From contig NZ_JYLM01000002.1 in assembly GCF_001439815.1 (NCBI RefSeq), positions 620,001-684,000 of the forward strand: 64,000 nt of DNA. The letters are read 5' to 3'. The translations under genes were made by a program, and so were the position numbers. The notes under the pieces are model-generated. The model was not told the DNA's origin, ran no database searches, and saw nothing but the letters and a program-made list of their open reading frames with translations. Numbering within the stretch: position 1 is the stretch's first letter; every line of letters begins with the position of its first letter. The DNA comes from Pseudomonas orientalis (GTDB taxonomy: Bacteria > Pseudomonadota > Gammaproteobacteria > Pseudomonadales > Pseudomonadaceae). Shown one piece after another: positions 55,748 to 64,000 of this stretch.

Positions 55748-56704
55748 TCAGGGCTGTGTTTGCGCGACGGCCGGCTGCAGGGCCGCGCTGAAGGATGAGT
55801 CGAACAGGCTGGCGGCAGGGAACGATTTGACCAGGCCCTGGCCGGCGAAGAAATCCACGGTCTTTTGCGCCTCGACAGGCGCCTGGGCGCTCAGTGGCTC
55901 GAGGGTGGTGCGCGCCCGGGCAAACCAGACGCGGGCGATATCAGCGTCGGCGCGGGTGCGTTTGGCCCAGGCGTCGGCGTAGGCATTGGTGTTGGCCGGG
56001 CTCTGACGTGCCCAGTCGCGGGCTTTTTTCAGGCGCTGGAGAAAGTCGTTGATGGGTGCACGCTTGCTGTCGATCGCCTTGGCGTTGGCGGCGATGAAAC
56101 TCTGCGCCGGAATCAACCCCTCGGCCGTCGCCAGTACCCGCGCACCTTGACGTTCCTGCTGGGTGACATAGGGTTCCCAGGTAGCGATGACGTCGACCGA
56201 ACCGCCTTCCAGCGCATGGGATGCATCCAGTGCGCTGAGGTAGCGCAGCTCCAGGGAGCCAGGGGCTACGCCGGCCTTATCCAATGCGCTCAGCAGCAGT
56301 TGCTGGCTCCAGGAGCCTTTCCAGATGGCGGCGCGTTTGCTGGCAAGGTCCGCCAGGCTGCGGATCGGCGAATCCTGTTTCACCAGAATGGCCACGCCCG
56401 CCAGGTTTTGCCGGCTGACGGCAATCACCTTGATCGGCGCGCCCAATGCGCCCAGGAACAGCACGGGCGCGTCGCCGAGCAGGCCGATATCCAGGCTGCC
56501 GACGTTAAGCGCTTCGGCCACCGGCGATCCGGCAGTGAATTGCTTCCATTCCAGGGTGTAGGGCAGGTCTTCAAGCACGCCCGCCGCTTCCATCACGGCT
56601 TGGGCGTTGTAGCTCTGATCGCCCACCACCAGGGTTTGCGCATGCGCGCTCAGGCAGATCAATGCGGCGGCCAGCCCGGCCGCCAGGTTTGTCAGGTAAC
56701 GCAC
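55748..56704 (-). CDS. ABC substrate-binding protein, SsuA/taurine-like
   Basis: A 318-residue periplasmic binding protein. I place the start at a GTG at 56704, which has GGAG 6 bases before it; the signal peptide is then MRYLTNLAAGLAAALICLSAHA with cleavage before Q (given in parts: MRYLTNLAAGL, AAALICLSAHA). The body has DIGLLGDAPVLFLGAL, DSPIRSLADLASKRAAIWKGS (split as DSPIRSLADL and ASKRAAIWKGS) and DVIATWEPY, as in sulfonate/nitrate binding proteins. No permease or ATPase is in the window, so it either uses another transporter's membrane parts or is a remnant. Confidence 0.85.
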   Translation of the reverse strand: MRYLTNLAAGLAAALICLSAHAQTLVVGDQSYNAQAVMEAAGVLEDLPYTLEWKQFTAGSPVAEALNVGSLDIGLLGDAPVLFLGALGAPIKVIAVSRQNLAGVAILVKQDSPIRSLADLASKRAAIWKGSWSQQLLLSALDKAGVAPGSLELRYLSALDASHALEGGSVDVIATWEPYVTQQERQGARVLATAEGLIPAQSFIAANAKAIDSKRAPINDFLQRLKKARDWARQSPANTNAYADAWAKRTRADADIARVWFARARTTLEPLSAQAPVEAQKTVDFFAGQGLVKSFPAASLFDSSFSAALQPAVAQTQP

Positions 56705-56833
56705 GTTCGTCTCCAGATGCCGTGTAAGGCACGTCAAGTCGATCCGCGCGTGCGGTCTCGGTGATAGTCGTGGGGCTACGATGAGGTTATAAGAACGCGC
56801 TGTAAAATATCTTTAGCGCATAACCTAATTCTG

Positions 56834-56856
56834 TAAAATGCAGATATTGCATTTTA
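56834..56856. promoter_or_regulatory. perfect dyad between sulfonate SBP and oxaloacetate decarboxylase genes
   Basis: Taaaatgc (56834-56841) and gcatttta (56849-56856) form an 8-bp inverted repeat in an AT-rich stretch; the ctgtaaaat string also occurs about 32 bases earlier. It is 130 bases before the binding protein start on the minus strand and could be its operator. Confidence 0.55.
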
Positions 56857-56994
56857 ACCACGCATCCCGGTTGCCCCATCCGTCTGTGCTGAACGCTCAA
56901 ACGTCATAAACCCCTGCCCGTCCCCGTGGTAATCTCGCGCCACCACGAATAGACATTGATCGTCACTTGACGATGACCAAAGCCAGGAAAGAAC

Positions 56995-57864
56995 ATGCCC
57001 AAGATTTCTCACTCAGCGCTGCGCCGCAACTTCCGCGAACTGCTTGCCAAGCCTATCTGTGTCGAAACCGCCTCGGTTTTCGACCCCATGTCCGCGCGTA
57101 TCGCGGCGGACCTGGGCTTTGAGGTCGGTATCCTCGGCGGCTCCGTCGCCTCCCTGCAGGTACTGGCGGCACCCGATTTTGCGTTGATTACCCTGAGTGA
57201 GTTCGTCGAGCAGGCCACCCGCATCGGTCGCGTGGCGCAGTTGCCGTTCATTGCCGACGCCGACCACGGCTACGGCAATGCCCTCAACGTGATGCGTACG
57301 GTTGAAGAACTGGAACGCGCCGGGGTTGCCGCGCTGACCATCGAAGACACCCTGCTGCCTGCGCAATTCGGGCGTAAATCCACGGACTTGATTTCGGTCG
57401 AGGAAGGCATCGGCAAGGTCAAGGCGGCCCTCGAGGCGCGTGTCGACCCTGAACTGTCGATCATTGCCCGCACCAACGCCGGTGTATTGCCCACCGAAGA
57501 CGTGATCGCCCGCACCCAGGCCTATGAAAAGGCCGGCGCCGATGGCATCTGCATGGTCGGCGTCAAAGACTTCGAGCACCTGGAAAAAATCGCCGAAAAC
57601 CTCAGCGTACCGTTGATGCTGGTGACCTATGGCAATCCACAGCTGCATGACAGCGAGCGCCTGGCCAGCCTGGGCGTGCGCATCGTGGTGGCCGGGCATG
57701 GCGCCTACTTTGCCGCGATCAAGGCCACTTACGACAGCCTGCGCGCGCAACGCCAGCTCACCCACAGCACCTCCAACCTCAGCGCCACGGAGTTGACCCA
57801 CACCTACACATTGCCGGAAAGCTATGTGGCGTGGGCTGAAGAGTTCATGGATGTGAAAGAGTAA
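56995..57864 (+). CDS. oxaloacetate decarboxylase-like (PEP mutase/isocitrate lyase superfamily)
   Basis: A 289-residue beta/alpha-barrel enzyme of the PEPM/ICL superfamily. Features are [14 protein letters not shown], the metal-site [20 protein letters not shown] and IIARTNAG. Length and motifs fit the P. aeruginosa PA4872 type, reported as an oxaloacetate decarboxylase; it lacks the KKCGH loop of isocitrate lyase. The catalytic product would be pyruvate plus CO2. Convergent with bdlA behind a hairpin. Confidence 0.86.
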   Translation: MPKISHSALRRNFRELLAKPICVETASVFDPMSARIAADLGFEVGILGGSVASLQVLAAPDFALITLSEFVEQATRIGRVAQLPFIADADHGYGNALNVMRTVEELERAGVAALTIEDTLLPAQFGRKSTDLISVEEGIGKVKAALEARVDPELSIIARTNAGVLPTEDVIARTQAYEKAGADGICMVGVKDFEHLEKIAENLSVPLMLVTYGNPQLHDSERLASLGVRIVVAGHGAYFAAIKATYDSLRAQRQLTHSTSNLSATELTHTYTLPESYVAWAEEFMDVKE

Positions 57865-57871
57865 TACCGCG

Positions 57872-57900
57872 CCGGTGCTGATCCTGGCGATCAGCACCGG
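57872..57900. terminator. hairpin between convergent genes
   Basis: Ccggtgctgatc (57872-57883) and gatcagcaccgg (57889-57900) form a perfect 12-bp stem with a 5-base loop. No T-tract follows; termination in either direction may be through the stem alone. Confidence 0.6.
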
Positions 57901-57924
57901 GGGCGCGCTGTTAATGGACCGGCA

Positions 57925-59280
57925 TTATCCGACCCAACCCACCGCGGTCTTGGGAATGACTTCCGACTCGTCCAGCTTGGACGCAAACATGCTCACCGCC
58001 TGCACCGCATCGCTGGTGCTGGTGCGGATCTGCAAAATCACCGATCCGGCCTGATCGGCCAGGCTCACGCCGCGCTGCGCCCCTTCCTGGGTGGCGTTCA
58101 TGCTGCTCACGGCATCACGGGTTTCATTCAGGATCATGCCGATCATCTCAGCGATTTCCGCGGTGGAGCGGCTGGTACGCCCCGCCAGTTGCCTGACCTC
58201 ATCGGCCACCACCGCAAAGCCGCGTCCCTGATCGCCAGCGCGTGCCGCCTCGATGGCGGCGTTAAGCGCCAACAGGTTGGTCTGGTCGGCGATCCCGCGG
58301 ATGGTGTTGACGATTGCGGTGATCTGCTCGGAACGATCGCCCAACTGCCCCACCAACCGCGCCGATGCGCCGATATTCTCGGCAATGCGGCGCATCTCGG
58401 TGGCGGTGTCCTGGATCACCTGAGTGCCGTGTTCGGCAAAGCGCTCGGTCTCGGACGAAATATGGTAGGCCCGTGATGCGCCGCGCGAGTCTTCCTCGAA
58501 CTTCTCGACGCGCTCGGTGATATCGCTGGCGAACTTGACGATCTTGACCAGCTTGCCGTCGCCGTCGTAGACCGGATTGTAACTGGCCTCCAGCCACACG
58601 ACCCGGCCGTGCTTGCCGAGTCGTTTGAACTGGCCGGTGAAAAACTCACCGTTGTTCAAGCGACGCCAGAAATCGGCGTATTCACTGCTGTTGATCAGGC
58701 TCGGCTCGCAAAACATCCGGTGGTGCTTGCCTTTGAGTTCCGCCAGCGAATAGCCCATCACCTGCTGAAAGTTGGCATTGGCGTCCAGCACCTGGCCGCT
58801 CAAGTCAAATTCGATGACCGCCATCGCCCGGTCCAGTGCCGCGAGTTTGCTGCGGGTGGCGGCTTCCTGCTCGACCTTGGCGGTGACATCCAGCGCGTAC
58901 TTGACCACCTTCAGCACCTGCCCGCGCTCATCCAGCAGCGGGTTATAGCTCGCCTCCAGCCAGATGGTCGCGCCGCTGCTATGCATGCGTTTGAAGGTGC
59001 CGGAGACAAACTTGCCGGCGCGCAGGTCGCTCCATAATTGAGCGTAGGCCGGGCTGCCGGTGAGGGCTGGGGAGCAAAAGTCGCGATGGGTCTTGCCGGC
59101 CAACTGGTCGCGGCTGTAGCCCAGGGTATTCAGAAAATTATCGTTGGCACGCAGCACCTTGCCGTTGAGGTCGAATTCGACGACGGCCATGGAGCGTTCG
59201 AGTGCAGCAATCAGTCCTTTGTACTCATTGACTTCGACCGTCCTGGCCGTCAGCTCTTGTTTGAGTTTCGCGTTGAACAT
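57925..59280 (-). CDS. bdlA: soluble dual-PAS methyl-accepting chemotaxis-type sensor (BdlA-like)
   Basis: A 451-residue cytoplasmic protein with two PAS domains (about 20-120 and 140-245; both have the GYS...GK-H(R) core) and a C-terminal MCP signalling domain with the hairpin [21 protein letters not shown] (in parts: [21 protein letters not shown]). There is no membrane segment. This layout fits BdlA of P. aeruginosa (417 residues), which controls biofilm dispersion; other PAS-MCP proteins are the alternative. No CheW/CheA gene is nearby. Confidence 0.82.
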   Translation of the reverse strand: MFNAKLKQELTARTVEVNEYKGLIAALERSMAVVEFDLNGKVLRANDNFLNTLGYSRDQLAGKTHRDFCSPALTGSPAYAQLWSDLRAGKFVSGTFKRMHSSGATIWLEASYNPLLDERGQVLKVVKYALDVTAKVEQEAATRSKLAALDRAMAVIEFDLSGQVLDANANFQQVMGYSLAELKGKHHRMFCEPSLINSSEYADFWRRLNNGEFFTGQFKRLGKHGRVVWLEASYNPVYDGDGKLVKIVKFASDITERVEKFEEDSRGASRAYHISSETERFAEHGTQVIQDTATEMRRIAENIGASARLVGQLGDRSEQITAIVNTIRGIADQTNLLALNAAIEAARAGDQGRGFAVVADEVRQLAGRTSRSTAEIAEMIGMILNETRDAVSSMNATQEGAQRGVSLADQAGSVILQIRTSTSDAVQAVSMFASKLDESEVIPKTAVGWVG

Positions 59281-59462
59281 GATATTGCCCTCAGCCGTGC
59301 AGAGAATTGTTCTCTAACTCGCTATCGGCGCGGCCTTGAGCGACTTTACCTGGCGCAAAACTTTCTTTTTTGACGTCAAAAAACTACTGACGGCCACCGT
59401 GACCCGCAGGCCCTCAATCGTTAGACTGCCCGGCAACGTTTACGCCAACGCGAGAGGTTTTC

Positions 59463-59843
59463 ATGGCAAACCACGATCTACACTTCACCCCTGACCCGGA
59501 TGCAGAGTCCATCTCATCCGACGTGATCGGTTTCAACGGCATCCTGGTTTCCACCCAGATCCCGACCCACCCCGATGGCAGCCTGGAACTGGGCGATATC
59601 ACGGCGCAAAGCGAATGCACCCTGCAAGCGCTGAAAGTCGCCCTGGAAAAAGCCGGCAGCTCCCTGGACCGGGTAATGCACCTGACCATTTACCTCACCG
59701 ACATGGCCGACCGCGCCGCGTTCAACGATGTGTACAAGCGCTTTTTCGCCAAACCCTGGCCGGTACGGGCGGCGGTGGGTGTTGCGGAACTGGCCGTCAA
59801 GGGCATGCGGGTTGAAGTCACCGCGATGGCCGCCAAGGCCTGA
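59463..59843 (+). CDS. RidA-family protein
   Basis: A 126-residue YjgF/RidA protein, the usual length. It has GIDGILV-type GFNGILVSTQIP, the VMHLTIYLTDMADRAAFNDVY segment (in parts: VMHLTIYLTDM, ADRAAFNDVY) and the C-terminal arginine region PVRAAVGVAELAVKGMRVEVTA (in parts: PVRAAVGVAEL, AVKGMRVEVTA). It probably hydrolyses 2-aminoacrylate-type enamines. No PLP enzyme is beside it, unlike the RidA at 9078. Confidence 0.9.
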   Translation: MANHDLHFTPDPDAESISSDVIGFNGILVSTQIPTHPDGSLELGDITAQSECTLQALKVALEKAGSSLDRVMHLTIYLTDMADRAAFNDVYKRFFAKPWPVRAAVGVAELAVKGMRVEVTAMAAKA

Positions 59844-59934
59844 TACCTGAGCATGCTGTAGCAAATGTAAGAGGGGAGCTTGCTCCCGTGACGGCCGGAC
59901 AGCCAACACATATTTACCTGAAGTTCCGAGATCC

Positions 59935-60029
59935 AAATGTGGGAGGGGGCTTGCCCCCGATAGAGGCGTGTCAGTTGAACAGTTTTTGACTGATGCGCCG
60001 CTATCGGGGGCAAGCCCCCTCCCACATTT
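59935..60029. repeat. paired REP element (REPIN)
   Basis: Arms of 29 bp (59935-59963 and 60001-60029) form a perfect inverted repeat; the core is gtgggagggggcttgccccc, a common fluorescens-group REP. A single half-REP is just upstream (gggagcttgctccc at 59874-59887). The pair fills the gap from the RidA gene to the U32 gene (59844-60138), where no gene is seen. Confidence 0.92.
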
Positions 60030-60138
60030 GTCATGTATTGCCAGGAGGCCCGGGCTGACAGCCCTATGGTAGATGCCGGTCAGGCATTTCACAGCTACAA
60101 TGCGCGCCTCGACCGTGACAAGCCTGACTAAAAAAACT

Positions 60139-62118
60139 ATGTCCTTGCCCAAGCATCACCTGGAATTGCTCAGCCCCGCCCGCGATGTGGCCATCGCGCG
60201 CGAGGCTATCTTGCATGGCGCCGACGCCATCTACATCGGTGGGCCGAGCTTCGGCGCCCGTCACAATGCGTGTAACGAGGTGAGCGATATCGCTCAACTG
60301 GTGGAATTCGCCCGTCGTTACCACGCCCGCGTGTTCACTACAATCAATACCATCCTGCACGACAACGAGCTGGAGCCGGCGCGCAAGCTGATCCACCAGC
60401 TCTATGACGCGGGCGTGGATGCGTTGATCGTGCAAGACCTGGGCGTGATGGAGCTGGATATTCCGCCCATCGAGCTGCACGCCAGCACCCAGACCGATAT
60501 CCGCACCCTGGGCCGGGCCAGGTTTCTCGACCAGGCCGGTTTCTCCCAGTTGGTGCTGGCCCGCGAGCTGAACCTGCAAGAGATCCGCGCCATTGCCGAC
60601 GAGACCGATGCGGCCATCGAGTTCTTCATTCATGGCGCCCTGTGCGTGGCATTCTCCGGGCAGTGCAATATCTCCCACGCGCAGAACGGCCGCAGCGCCA
60701 ACCGTGGCGACTGCTCCCAGGCGTGCCGCCTGCCGTATACCTTGAAGGACGATCAGGGTCGCGTCGTCGCCTTTGAAAAGCACCTGCTGTCGATGAAAGA
60801 CAACAACCAGAGCGCCAACCTGCGCGCGCTGGTCGAAGCCGGCGTGCGTTCGTTCAAGATCGAAGGCCGCTACAAGGACATGGGCTATGTGAAGAACATC
60901 ACCGCCTACTACCGCCAGCGCCTGGACGAGATCCTCGAAGACCGCCCGGACCTGGCCCGCGCCTCCAGCGGGCGTACCGCGCATTTCTTCCTGCCGGACC
61001 CGGAAAAAACCTTCCACCGTGGCAGTACCGACTACTTTGTCAGCGACCGCAAGATCGACATCGGTGCCTTTGACACCCCGACCTTCACCGGCCTGCCGGT
61101 GGGAGTGGTAGAAAAGGCCGGCAAGCGCGACTTGCAGGTGGTCACCCACGAGCCGCTGTCCAACGGCGACGGTCTGAATGTGCTGGTCAAGCGTGAAGTG
61201 GTGGGTTTTCGCGCCAACATCGCCGAGGCCAAGGGCGAATTCGAGGAAGACGGCCAGAAACGCTACCGCTACCGCGTCGAACCCAACGAGATGCCGGCCG
61301 GCCTGCATCAGTTGCGCCCCAACCATCCATTGAACCGCAACCTGGACCATAACTGGCAACAGGCGTTGCTCAAGACCTCGGCCGAGCGCCGTATCGGCTT
61401 GTCATGGGTCGCGCGCCTGCGTGAAGAACAGTTGGACGTCACCGCCACCAGCGAAGAAGGCATCAGCGCCAGTGTCACCCTGCCCGGCCCGTTCGGCGTG
61501 GCCAACAAGCCGGAACAGGCCCTGGATACGCTGCGCGACCTGCTGGGCCAGCTCGGCACCACCGAGTACCACGCCACCCATATCGAGCTGGATGCGCCGC
61601 AGGCTTTGTTCATCCCCAACTCGCAACTCAAGGCGTTGCGCCGTGAAGTGATCGAAACCCTGACGGCGGCGCGCATCAAGGCGCACCCGCGTGGCGGGCG
61701 CAAGGCCGAGACCACGCCGCCGCCGGTGTACCCGGAAGCGCACCTGTCGTTCCTGGCCAACGTCTACAACCAGAAGGCCCGCGACTTCTACCACCGCCAC
61801 GGGGTGAAGCTGATCGATGCGGCCTTCGAAGCCCACGAAGAAACCGGCGAAGTGCCGGTGATGATCACCAAGCACTGCCTGCGGTTCTCGTTCAACCTGT
61901 GCCCCAAACAGGCCAAAGGTGTTACGGGCGTCAAGACCAAGGTGGCGCCGATGCAGTTGATCCATGGCGACGAGGTACTGACGCTGAAGTTCGACTGCAA
62001 ACCGTGCGAGATGCACGTGGTGGGCAAAATCAAGGGGCACATCCTCGGATTGCCGCAGCCGGGCAGCGCGGTGGAGCATTTCAATCCGCAAAACATTATC
62101 TTTCAGGGCACGCACTGA
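60139..62118 (+). CDS. rlhA: U32-family RNA-hydroxylase-like protein (RlhA-type)
   Basis: A 659-residue U32 family protein starting MSLPKHHLELLSPARD. U32 features include DAIYIGGPSFGARH, QGCSQ-like NRGDCSQACRLPY with paired cysteines, and IEGRYKDMGYVKNIT. The C-terminal 200 residues (DUF3656-like) end with HCLRFSFNLCPKQ and the cysteine pair near CKPCEMH. Length fits E. coli RlhA/YdcP (653 residues), which hydroxylates a 23S rRNA cytidine; TrhP (YegQ) is shorter. The ATG at 60139 is used; earlier starts add an unlikely extension. Confidence 0.85.
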   Translation: MSLPKHHLELLSPARDVAIAREAILHGADAIYIGGPSFGARHNACNEVSDIAQLVEFARRYHARVFTTINTILHDNELEPARKLIHQLYDAGVDALIVQDLGVMELDIPPIELHASTQTDIRTLGRARFLDQAGFSQLVLARELNLQEIRAIADETDAAIEFFIHGALCVAFSGQCNISHAQNGRSANRGDCSQACRLPYTLKDDQGRVVAFEKHLLSMKDNNQSANLRALVEAGVRSFKIEGRYKDMGYVKNITAYYRQRLDEILEDRPDLARASSGRTAHFFLPDPEKTFHRGSTDYFVSDRKIDIGAFDTPTFTGLPVGVVEKAGKRDLQVVTHEPLSNGDGLNVLVKREVVGFRANIAEAKGEFEEDGQKRYRYRVEPNEMPAGLHQLRPNHPLNRNLDHNWQQALLKTSAERRIGLSWVARLREEQLDVTATSEEGISASVTLPGPFGVANKPEQALDTLRDLLGQLGTTEYHATHIELDAPQALFIPNSQLKALRREVIETLTAARIKAHPRGGRKAETTPPPVYPEAHLSFLANVYNQKARDFYHRHGVKLIDAAFEAHEETGEVPVMITKHCLRFSFNLCPKQAKGVTGVKTKVAPMQLIHGDEVLTLKFDCKPCEMHVVGKIKGHILGLPQPGSAVEHFNPQNIIFQGTH

Positions 62119-62119
62119 C

Positions 62120-62228
62120 CCTCGGTAGGAGCGAGCTTGCTCGCGAAGAACGTAAGGACGCCGCGTATTAACCCGATGCGCTGCGTTATCGTTAACGTTT
62201 TTCGCGAGCAAGCTCGCTCCTACCGAGG
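62120..62228. repeat. paired REP element overlapping the eamA 3' end
   Basis: Arms of 28 bp (62120-62147 and 62201-62228; core ggagcgagcttgctcgcg) form a perfect inverted repeat between convergent genes. The right arm lies inside the transporter gene and encodes its last residues, GRSELAREKR. Confidence 0.92.
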
Positions 62229-63100
62229 TTACGGGGCCACCACCAGCCCCGCTGCAACCCCGCCGCCGCCAGCAGAATCGCTGCCACACCCAGCCATTGC
62301 AGCCATCCCAGGCGATGCCCGAACGCGATCCAGTCGACGAAAATCGCCGCAATCGGGTAAATGAACGACAAGGCGCCGGTCATTGCGGTCGGTAGCTTCT
62401 GTATTGCCCCGTACAACAACACATACATCAAGCCCGTGTGCACCAGACCCAGGGTCGCGAGCGCCGCCCAGGCATCGGTCGATGCGGGCAAACGGTCCCA
62501 GGGCACCAGAGGTGCGAGCAACACCGCGCCGGTGGTCACCTGGATCAACGCCATCAAATGCGGCGGCACCGCCTTGAGCCGCTTGATGATCAGCGCGGCA
62601 ACCGCGTACAGAAAAGCCGCGCCCAGGGCCAGGGCGATGCCTGCCAGATAGTCGCCGCCGCCCTGCTGCTCACCATGGGCCGTGACAATCGCCAGCATGC
62701 CCAGGAACGCCACGCTCAGCCAGGTGATTTTGCGCAGGGTGATCGGCTCACCGAGAAACACCGCCGCCAGCATCACCAATAGGAACGGCTGCACGTTATA
62801 CACCGCCGTACTGATAGCGATTGAAGCGCGCGAGTAGGATTCGAACAGCAGCAGCCAGTTGCCGACAATGGCCACGCCACTGAGCACCGCCAGCCCGAGC
62901 CTGGTCCAACTGAGCAGGTCCAACCTCAGGTAACCGAGCAAGGCGCACACCAGCAGCAGTGCCAGCGCCCCAATCACACAGCGCCAGAACACCACCTCGA
63001 TCACCGACACGCCGGACACCAGCACAAACCAGCCGATGGTGCCGGAGATCAGCATGGCGGCGATCATTTCCCACATTCCGCGACGGATGGCGGTATCCAT
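62192..63100 (-). CDS. EamA/DMT-family transporter
   Basis: A 302-residue inner-membrane transporter with ten hydrophobic segments in two EamA repeats (for example GVSVIEVVFWRCVIGALALLL (in parts: GVSVIEVVFWR, CVIGALALLL), and GALSFIYPIAAIFVDW). The family exports amino acids and other metabolites. It diverges from an Lrp/AsnC gene, the usual layout for a regulated amino-acid exporter. The last ten codons come from a REP arm, so the natural C-terminus has been altered. Confidence 0.9.
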   Translation of the reverse strand: MDTAIRRGMWEMIAAMLISGTIGWFVLVSGVSVIEVVFWRCVIGALALLLVCALLGYLRLDLLSWTRLGLAVLSGVAIVGNWLLLFESYSRASIAISTAVYNVQPFLLVMLAAVFLGEPITLRKITWLSVAFLGMLAIVTAHGEQQGGGDYLAGIALALGAAFLYAVAALIIKRLKAVPPHLMALIQVTTGAVLLAPLVPWDRLPASTDAWAALATLGLVHTGLMYVLLYGAIQKLPTAMTGALSFIYPIAAIFVDWIAFGHRLGWLQWLGVAAILLAAAGLQRGWWWPRNLGRSELAREKR

Positions 63101-63209
63101 AATTGATGCTCCTCAAGTGAGGCTCAATTATGGCAATCTGGCACGCAGCCGCACCAGCGACTAAAAAAGGTTGGAACCTCCAATCACCTTTATTAATTAG
63201 GCCAATCCC

Positions 63210-63650
63210 ATGATTGACACCATCGACCAGCAACTGATCGCCGCCTTGATGGATGACTCGCGCCTGTCCCTCAAGGCCCTGGCCGGCATCACCGGGCTGT
63301 CGTCGCCAAGTGTCGGCGAACGCTTGCGCCGCCTGGAAGAACGCGGCGTACTGACCCACTACACCGTCGACATCGACCCCAAACACTTCGGTTACCTGCT
63401 GCAGGCCATCGTGCGCATCCGCCCCCTGCCCGGCAAGTTGCAGGAAGTGGAACGCCAGATCCAGGCGATCCCCGAGTTCACCGAGTGCGACAAGGTCACC
63501 GGCGAAGACTGCTTCATCGCCCGCCTGCATGTGCGCACCATGGATCAGTTGGACAGCCTGTTGGACCGAATCAACGGGTATGCCGAAACCAACACCGCAA
63601 TCGTCAAGAAAACCCCGGTGAAACGGCGGTTGCCGCCGCTGACCGACTGA
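63210..63650 (+). CDS. Lrp/AsnC-family regulator
   Basis: A 146-residue Lrp/AsnC regulator: N-terminal HTH in ALAGITGLSSPSVGERLRRLEERGVL (in parts: ALAGITGLSSPS, VGERLRRLEERGVL), then the effector domain ending LPPLTD with the CDKVTGEDCFIARLHV core. Lrp proteins form octamers that sense amino acids. It is divergent from the EamA gene (109 bases between starts) and likely controls it. Confidence 0.92.
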   Translation: MIDTIDQQLIAALMDDSRLSLKALAGITGLSSPSVGERLRRLEERGVLTHYTVDIDPKHFGYLLQAIVRIRPLPGKLQEVERQIQAIPEFTECDKVTGEDCFIARLHVRTMDQLDSLLDRINGYAETNTAIVKKTPVKRRLPPLTD

Positions 63651-63672
63651 CGGACAGCACACCGCACAAACC

Positions 63673-63761
63673 TGTGGGAGGGGGCTTGCCCCCGATGGCG
63701 GGGTGTCAGTCAGCACATCGGCGACTGACACACTGCTATCGGGAGCAAGCTCCCTCCCACA
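63673..63761. repeat. paired REP element after the Lrp gene
   Basis: Left arm tgtgggagggggcttgcccc... at 63673 and right arm ctatcgggagcaagctccct... to 63761 form an imperfect inverted repeat (a few mismatches), with a perfect inner 9-bp repeat gtgtcagtc (63703-63711)/gactgacac (63723-63731). Confidence 0.88.
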
Positions 63762-63784
63762 TTGGATCTGTTCCAGCCGTCGAT

Positions 63785-64000
63785 TCAATCCTGAAGGGCT
63801 TTCGCCGCCGCCAGCAACCCCTGGAATTTGCGATAGCGCACCGCCAACACCGGCTGCTGCCGTACATCAGGCACATACCGCGCCTTCACCGGCATCCCCC
63901 CCGCCAGCAAATCCGCGCCCTGCCCGATGGCCATGAATCCCAGCTTCGCCGCCCCAATGCACGCGCTCAACTCGCTGCCGTGCAAGGTGTAGATCTCACG
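63785..64000 (-). CDS. FGGY-family sugar kinase (xylulokinase-like), C-terminal part
   Basis: The open frame runs off the window edge; about 71 C-terminal residues are seen. They include the segment LSACIGAAKLGFMAIG and the tail VLAVRYRKFQGLLAAAKAL, as at the end of xylulokinase-like FGGY kinases. It would phosphorylate a pentulose or similar sugar. The ATP- and sugar-binding motifs lie outside the window, so the identity rests on the tail alone. Confidence 0.72.
   Translation of the reverse strand, partial: REIYTLHGSELSACIGAAKLGFMAIGQGADLLAGGMPVKARYVPDVRQQPVLAVRYRKFQGLLAAAKALQD

Noticed and set aside
1..64000. CRISPR arrays, tRNA/rRNA genes, prophage or integrases
   Set aside because: No regular spaced repeats, cloverleaf-like segments, or phage structural genes were recognised while reading both strands.

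Overview
The window reads as chromosome of a fluorescens-group Pseudomonas. The evidence is high GC, densely packed genes, three paired REP elements of the type common in that group, a complete phenazine cluster with PhzI/PhzR quorum sensing, and many LysR regulators. No tRNA, rRNA, CRISPR array, integrase or insertion sequence was seen.

Bases 1-23838 hold a run of catabolic genes. First come three RraA-family aldolase genes with an aminotransferase, a LysR regulator and an MFS transporter (1-5474). Next is an acidic amino-acid ABC importer (gltI/J/K/L type) facing a PLP ammonia-lyase and a RidA gene (5881-10570). A long plus-strand operon follows (10902-17879): a two-subunit ThDP decarboxylase, an acyl-CoA dehydrogenase, a class III CoA-transferase, both ETF subunits, a FAS1-like CoA hydratase and a CitE-type lyase. 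Facing it are a DctA-type carrier, a D-2-hydroxyacid dehydrogenase, a VOC protein, a frameshifted HMG-CoA lyase-like gene, a second CoA-transferase and a LysR gene. Read together these suggest breakdown of a branched or substituted acidic amino acid or dicarboxylate through an itaconate/citramalyl-CoA-like route to acetyl-CoA and pyruvate. The substrate is an inference.

Bases 23967-29592 are mixed accessory genes: an extra FabF-like synthase beside the C-terminal remnant of an RND pump, a TetR/reductase divergent pair around a large dyad, and a hydrolase facing a CGNR regulator. Bases 29717-37848 are phzI, phzR and phzABCDEFG with two phz boxes. No phenazine-modifying gene follows, so phenazine-1-carboxylic acid is the expected product. 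Next come an orphan thymidylate-kinase-like/HypX-like pair, an alcohol dehydrogenase with its LysR regulator, small proteins and a metallothionein.

Bases 43683-52000 are a minus-strand operon with no function I recognise: a 2118-residue multi-LamG protein, a Hint domain fused to an HExxH metallopeptidase, and a cysteine-motif protein. It is the best candidate here for an undescribed system. The rest (52407-64000) has a LysR/cupin/flavin monooxygenase/sulfonate-type binding protein group, an oxaloacetate decarboxylase-like enzyme, a BdlA-like sensor, a RidA protein, an RlhA-like U32 protein, an EamA transporter facing an Lrp regulator, and the end of an FGGY sugar kinase gene.
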